IMG/VR virus record: IMGVR_UViG_3300015204_000007
Coordinates: 1-30,898 of that record
Length of the DNA stretch: 30,898 nt
Strand: one strand, 5' to 3'
Source: a virus
The notes under the pieces are model-generated. The model was not told where the DNA came from. It worked only from the letters and a program-made list of their open reading frames with translations, and did not search any database. The translations under genes and the position numbers were made by a program. Position 1 is the first letter of the stretch. The number at the start of each line of letters is the position of its first letter. Shown here piece after piece: positions 27,097 through 30,898 of this stretch.

Positions 27097-29766
27097 ATGG
27101 CAAGCGAAAGCGAAGTATTGCAATCTTTTGACCTAGCCGCGCCCGAACTAGATGAAAATTCTGATATTGCGGAGGACGCCGAGGAGCGCAGCGAGGGCCG
27201 GGTACCCACAGACGCCGACACTAAAGAGCTAGATGATGGCTCTGCGGTGCTGACCCTGCACGACAACGAGGACGTGGAGCGCAGCAAAGAATTTTATTGC
27301 AACCTTGCCGAGGACATGAAAGACAGCGAGCTACGGGAAATAGCGGTTAAACTGCTGGACCTGTTTGATAAGGACGTTATTGCTCGAGACCTTAGGGACA
27401 AGCAATACGAAGAAGGACTTAAGCGTACCGGATTCGCCAATGACGCGCCCGGCGGTGCCACGTTCGAGGGCGCTAGCAAGGTCGTGCATCCGCTGATTGC
27501 CGAGGTCGCCATAGACTTCAGCGCCCGCGCCATTAAGGAACTTTGGCCCGCTGGCGGCCCCTGCAAGGACAAGATTATAGGCGAACCCGACGAAAAGAAA
27601 GAGAACAAGGCCAAGCGCAAGTCCCGCTACATGAACTGGCAGATGACCGAGCAGATGCCCAGTATGCGATACGAGATGGAGCAGATCCTAACCCAGGTCC
27701 CTATGGGCGGGGTCCAGTATTCAAAATTGTGGTGGGACGTCCACCGCAAGAGTCCGGTCCACGAGCCGGTGTGGGTAGACGAGATCGTGCTACCTTTTAG
27801 CGCGACGGACTACTATTCGAGCAGCCGCAAGGCCCACATACAAAAACTTGATAACTACACGTTTGAAGATCGAGTGCGCAATGGTATCTATCGAGATGTA
27901 GACACAATTGCCGTTGTATCGACGCCGGACCAGACGCGTTCCGAGCGCGCTAACAACAAGATCGAGGGCAAGGCCCAGACCAACTACAACGAAGATGGCG
28001 TCAGGATTGCGTTAGAGTTCGCCGTACAATATATCATTAGCGACGAAGAGCGCGGCATTAGCGACCCCGAAGATACCGCAGACGGCCCCGCGCCGTACTT
28101 GATTACGATTGACAAGGAAACCCGAGATGTACTCAGTATCTACAGGAACTGGGACGAAGACGACGAGGCGATGGACGAGTTGGTTCATATCGTTGAATGG
28201 CCGTTCCTGCCGTGGCGGGGTGCCATGCCTATCGGAGCACCACAGGTGCTTGGGGGCATTGCGGCTGCTGCCACCGGAGCCTTGCGGGCGCTATTGGATT
28301 CTGCTCTTATTAACAATTTCCCTGGTGGAGTGCGTCTCAAGTCCGGCCCTGTGGGTGGACAATCAATTCGCGTTGAGGCCGGACAGACCAATGAAATAGA
28401 CGGCGGGATCATGCAGGACGACATCCGCAAGACCTACATGCCGACGCCGGTCAATCAAACTTCTGGCGTTTTGCTCGAGCTAATGCAGTTTTTGGTAGAG
28501 GCCGGTAAGGGCGTAGTGCAAACTACGATGGACGAAGCGAACGACAACGCCAACGTGCCGGTAGGGACCACGATGGCCCGCATCGAGCAGCAGATGGTCG
28601 TATTTAGCGCGATCCACAGCCGCCTGCACAACAGCATGGGCAAACTTCTGAAGGTGCTGCACCGTCTGAATGCGACCTACCTGGAAGACGAAGAAGTCGT
28701 CAAGCAGACCGGCGAAAAAATGGCCTTCAAGGCGGACTTCGACGCGCCAGATGATGTCATTCCGGTCAGCGACCCGGAAATATTTAGCGAACTACAGCGC
28801 ATAGCTCAGGTGCAGACCATTGCCCAGCGGGCGCAGTTGTTTCCCGCCCTCTACGACCAGCGCAAGGTAGAGTCCAGTATTTTAAAGATGATGAAGGTAG
28901 CGAACCCGGAGCAGTACCTGCTACCGAAGCCGGAGCCTAAGCCGCTTAACGCTATCAACGAAAACATAGCCGCGAGCCTGGGGCAGCCGATCAACGCGTT
29001 TCCAGACCAGGACCACCTGGCCCACATACAGGCGCATCTTTCGTTCATCCAGGACCCGCTATTTGGCGCTAACCCGCTGATGGCGCAGCAGGCCACGGGG
29101 GCGCTGCTCCAGAACGTTAAAGAACACATGCTGATGTGGTATGGGATGGACGTTCACCGCATAGCGTCTGAAGCCGCCGGGGTAGACGTCAGCGAGTTTA
29201 TGTCCATCAAGGACAGCCTGGTACAGACGAGTTTTGACGGCCTCCTAGCCGCCGCCAGCGGGCAGTTGCACAAGACCAGCCAGATGGTGTTTGGTGGTTT
29301 GCCGCCGATCATCCAGAAGGCCCAGCAGATGCTACAGGGCATGATGCCTCCGCAGCCCGTGGACCCAGGCGCTGTAATGCAACAAAAGATTCAGAGCGAC
29401 CACGCCCTGAAGACCCAGGAACTACAGCAGGACGGCCAGCAGTCCGCCGCGCAATTGCAGCAGAAGACCGCAGAGGCCGCACAGAAGGCGTCTATCGCGC
29501 AGTCACAGCAAGCCATAGACGACGCGTCCGACCGCGCACACGCGCAGCTAGACACGGCAAACAACAAGAACAACAACGACACCAAGCAACAGATAGCACG
29601 CGGATCTAACGAGACTAAGGTCAGCACCGTGCAGCTACAGGACGCAACGAAGCTAACGGCGACTCAAGAAGACAATGCGGTGGCATTGCAAATAGCGGGC
29701 GCTGAACTAGCGTCAGGACACAAAACCAACATTAAGGACGGCCAGGCGGTCGGAAAAGAAGGGTAG
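27097..29766 (+). CDS. portal protein (large podovirus type)
   Basis: An 889-residue protein directly behind terL. Very acidic N-terminus (1-60), then the portal body with G-A-S-K-V-V-H-P-L-I, R-Y-M-N-W-Q-M-T-E-Q-M-P, V-P-M-G-G-V-Q-Y, P-F-S-A-T-D-Y-Y, V-E-W-P-F-L-P-W-R-G and N-V-P-V-G-T-T-M-A-R-I-E-Q. This is the arrangement of the large portals of Bcep22-like and related phages. The last ~130 residues are Gln/Ala/Asn-rich helix, probably the internal barrel or crown. The dodecameric ring forms the DNA entrance and binds terminase and tail. GGAA precedes the ATG. Confidence 0.9.
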   Translation: MASESEVLQSFDLAAPELDENSDIAEDAEERSEGRVPTDADTKELDDGSAVLTLHDNEDVERSKEFYCNLAEDMKDSELREIAVKLLDLFDKDVIARDLRDKQYEEGLKRTGFANDAPGGATFEGASKVVHPLIAEVAIDFSARAIKELWPAGGPCKDKIIGEPDEKKENKAKRKSRYMNWQMTEQMPSMRYEMEQILTQVPMGGVQYSKLWWDVHRKSPVHEPVWVDEIVLPFSATDYYSSSRKAHIQKLDNYTFEDRVRNGIYRDVDTIAVVSTPDQTRSERANNKIEGKAQTNYNEDGVRIALEFAVQYIISDEERGISDPEDTADGPAPYLITIDKETRDVLSIYRNWDEDDEAMDELVHIVEWPFLPWRGAMPIGAPQVLGGIAAAATGALRALLDSALINNFPGGVRLKSGPVGGQSIRVEAGQTNEIDGGIMQDDIRKTYMPTPVNQTSGVLLELMQFLVEAGKGVVQTTMDEANDNANVPVGTTMARIEQQMVVFSAIHSRLHNSMGKLLKVLHRLNATYLEDEEVVKQTGEKMAFKADFDAPDDVIPVSDPEIFSELQRIAQVQTIAQRAQLFPALYDQRKVESSILKMMKVANPEQYLLPKPEPKPLNAINENIAASLGQPINAFPDQDHLAHIQAHLSFIQDPLFGANPLMAQQATGALLQNVKEHMLMWYGMDVHRIASEAAGVDVSEFMSIKDSLVQTSFDGLLAAASGQLHKTSQMVFGGLPPIIQKAQQMLQGMMPPQPVDPGAVMQQKIQSDHALKTQELQQDGQQSAAQLQQKTAEAAQKASIAQSQQAIDDASDRAHAQLDTANNKNNNDTKQQIARGSNETKVSTVQLQDATKLTATQEDNAVALQIAGAELASGHKTNIKDGQAVGKEG

Positions 29767-29771
29767 TAAAT

Positions 29772-29948
29772 ATGGGTAACAAGGCAGACACAGAAAACAA
29801 CACTGGCAAAGAGACCAGCAACACGACCGACAGCCACCTAATCGGGCCGCGCCAGGAATACCGACGCACGGGTATTGCGCCGGACCCCAGCGACTCGGGC
29901 GTGACTACGAAAGAGCACGGCAAGGCCTCGACTCCGTTTCCGTACTAA
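29772..29948 (+). CDS. small protein behind the portal (58 residues)
   Basis: AAGGG eight bases before ATG 29772 is a good site. The product is hydrophilic: an Asn/Thr-rich start (MGNKADTENNTGKETSNTTD) followed by R-R-T-G-I-A-P-D-P-S and a P-F-P-Y end, probably unfolded. It may be a minor head component or assembly peptide; no family recognised. Confidence 0.66.
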   Translation: MGNKADTENNTGKETSNTTDSHLIGPRQEYRRTGIAPDPSDSGVTTKEHGKASTPFPY

Positions 29949-30062
29949 GTGGGGTACGCTAGATACAACGTCAAGTCCCCGGAGTGGTGGAAGCACCTGC
30001 GAAGCTGGAAACGGTCGTTTTGGAAACGAGTAAGGCAAGATGGCAAAACTAACCGGGAATGA
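29949..30062 (+). CDS. possible small Trp/Arg-rich basic protein (37 residues)
   Basis: GTG 29949 follows the previous TAA directly. The product contains S-P-E-W-W-K-H-L-R-S-W-K-R-S-F-W-K-R, which resembles short basic phage proteins with W-W-x-H-L-R and is unlikely as random sequence. No ribosome-binding site, so it would depend on re-initiation. It overlaps the next gene by 23 bases. Confidence 0.48.
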   Translation: MGYARYNVKSPEWWKHLRSWKRSFWKRVRQDGKTNRE

Positions 30063-30255
30063 ACAGAAGTTATTCCAGGCCCTGGAGGCTGTGCGTTACA
30101 AATTTGTAATGGAAGGCCTGGCGGACATTAGCCAGGGCAAGGACGTAGCCTACGAGGCCGGGCGGCGCATAGGGGCCAGGCAGGGAATGGACCTGATGCT
30201 TCACGCGCTGAACAATTACTATACGGAAGAGGCCGCCCAGGACAAGGAAATGTAG
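30040..30255 (+). CDS. hypothetical protein, 71 residues
   Basis: AAGG four bases before the ATG. MAKLTGNEQKLFQALEAVRY opens a helical protein with G-R-R-I-G-A-R-Q-G-M-D-L-M and an acidic end. Last member of the portal-linked group before two promoters. No family recognised. Confidence 0.65.
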   Translation: MAKLTGNEQKLFQALEAVRYKFVMEGLADISQGKDVAYEAGRRIGARQGMDLMLHALNNYYTEEAAQDKEM

Positions 30256-30262
30256 AAACCCC

Positions 30263-30291
30263 TTGACGGGGGCCGGGCCGGGAACTAAAAT
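30263..30291 (+). promoter_or_regulatory. sigma70-type promoter
   Basis: TTGACG (five of six), a 17-base GC-rich spacer and TAAAAT (five of six). Transcription would start near 30298 and read the small HTH gene at 30336. Confidence 0.75.
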
Positions 30292-30335
30292 TCTGTTCGA
30301 GAGATGAAACGTTATTGAACTATAGGAGTATTGAA

Positions 30336-30605
30336 ATGGGTGTTAAATCAAAGCACAGCGCCGCTACAATGGCGCACACTGTCGGTAGATACGTTATGGG
30401 TGAGTCAGTTAAAAAACTCGCCGGGGAGCTAGGCATGTCAGTCCCTGCCGTATATCTGTGGATAATCCGAGCTACAAAAGATGCTGTAGACGGGGCCAAG
30501 GGCAAGCATCAAGAAACGCTAATGGAGTTGCGCCTTAAATCCAGAATGCAGGACAATGAAATAAGTATGCTGCACAGCATCATATTGAACCTTCAAGCTG
30601 TTTAG
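30336..30605 (+). CDS. small helix-turn-helix protein
   Basis: ATG 30336 with AGGAG seven bases ahead gives 89 residues; a TTG upstream lacks such a site. Residues about 24-43 (S-V-K-K-L-A-G-E-L-G-M-S-V-P-A-V-Y-L-W-I) form a clear HTH of the transposase/regulator kind, followed by a charged helix (L-K-S-R-M-Q-D-N-E-I-S-M-L-H-S-I-I) that could dimerise. It has its own promoter on each side, so it may be a transcriptional regulator of late or head genes. No transposase domain. Confidence 0.72.
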   Translation: MGVKSKHSAATMAHTVGRYVMGESVKKLAGELGMSVPAVYLWIIRATKDAVDGAKGKHQETLMELRLKSRMQDNEISMLHSIILNLQAV

Positions 30606-30633
30606 TTGACAAGTTATAAAATAAGGTTATAGT
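30606..30633 (+). promoter_or_regulatory. sigma70-type promoter
   Basis: TTGACA (perfect), a 16-base AT-rich spacer, TATAGT (five of six). It starts just after the HTH gene stop and shares TTGACAAGT with the promoter at 21580. It would read the gene at 30668 and whatever follows. Confidence 0.75.
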
Positions 30634-30667
30634 GTAACCCATAGAGAAACAGAACGGAGAAATAGAG

Positions 30668-30898
30668 ATGAACAGCAAAGCCTTAAAATTCGAGTTTCGA
30701 CAGGTAACCATAGGACAGGTCGTGTCTAAACTACTTGGAACATCGCGCAAGATGTCACACGACGAATTAGAGCAACTCCGTCGCAACCTTAACGCCAACA
30801 ATTCGCTAGGTTCAATCACATTACTTTGGATTGTGAACACAACAACCGGGAAGTTTGTTTCTAGTTCCAGCCGCCACGCTTTAGGGGTGCAATCATGA
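30668..30898 (+). CDS. small hypothetical protein, 76 residues
   Basis: GGAG eight bases before the ATG. MNSKALKFEFRQVTIGQVVS continues with an L-E-Q-L-R-R-N-L helix and an I-T-L-L-W-I-V-N strand; a small alpha/beta protein without recognised family. Its TGA is the last codon of the window, and an ATG overlaps it as ATGA, so another gene very probably begins at 30895 and leaves the window. Confidence 0.65.
   Translation: MNSKALKFEFRQVTIGQVVSKLLGTSRKMSHDELEQLRRNLNANNSLGSITLLWIVNTTTGKFVSSSSRHALGVQS

Noticed and set aside
30336-30605. Transposase reading of the small HTH protein
   Set aside because: Only the HTH is present; there is no DDE domain, no terminal repeats, and the gene has its own promoter and ribosome-binding site.
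1-30898. tRNA genes, CRISPR array, insertion sequence, diversity-generating retroelement
   Set aside because: No cloverleaf with a T-arm, no regularly spaced repeats, no transposase or reverse transcriptase motif. A retroelement was considered because of the BPP-1-like virion proteins.

Overview
The window is part of the genome of a tailed double-stranded DNA bacteriophage (Caudoviricetes). The evidence is a complete large terminase (all ATPase and nuclease motifs visible), a likely small terminase, a large portal of the podovirus type, several glycine/glutamine-rich virion proteins, and an almost gap-free layout with ATGA and TAATG stop/start overlaps. The virion proteins resemble those of Bcep22/BPP-1-like podoviruses, so a short-tailed phage of a Gram-negative, probably proteobacterial, host is the best guess. 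Host identity is not readable from the sequence. No integrase, repressor, lysin, DNA polymerase, tRNA, CRISPR array or insertion sequence was seen.

Layout. (1) 1-11108, rightward: virion genes. One possibly 5'-truncated gene and three tightly coupled genes (529-5362) are followed by a 2-kb interruption: a leftward membrane protein, a stomatin/SPFH-like protein, a calcineurin-like phosphoesterase and a small coiled-coil protein. Then comes a 1270-residue multidomain ('polyvalent'-type) protein. Its first ~215 residues are a paralogue of the N-terminus of the 676-residue protein upstream of the interruption. (2) 11105-15971, leftward: a compact operon of small genes, including an SSB-like protein, DUF1367-, DUF7220- and DUF5664-like (dATP/dGTP diphosphohydrolase) proteins, a zinc ribbon and exported or membrane proteins. 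(3) 15972-16374: a 403-bp divergent control region full of inverted repeats, with a candidate leftward non-coding RNA bounded by an extended -10 promoter and an intrinsic terminator. (4) 16375-21443, rightward: replication and recombination genes, namely a primase zinc-finger protein, a RecA-fold (DnaB/T7 gp4-like) helicase, and three different nucleases (Ref-like, VRR-NUC, PD-(D/E)XK). (5) 21444-25579: many very small genes, several with zinc-binding Cys pairs, and the likely small terminase; a sigma70-type promoter lies at 21580. (6) 25552-30898: large terminase, portal, then small genes served by two more sigma70-type promoters. The head genes expected next to the portal must lie beyond the right edge.

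How it works together. The divergent region probably launches two early operons. The rightward one makes a replisome built on host polymerase and phage helicase/primase parts, plus recombination nucleases. The leftward one supplies ssDNA binding, nucleotide-pool editing and small membrane proteins. Packaging and virion genes follow. The SPFH/phosphoesterase insertion in the virion block and the candidate antisense RNA in front of the replication operon are the two most interesting parts. Ten probable genes shorter than 60 codons are annotated from direct reading; start sites were chosen by ribosome-binding site and overlap.
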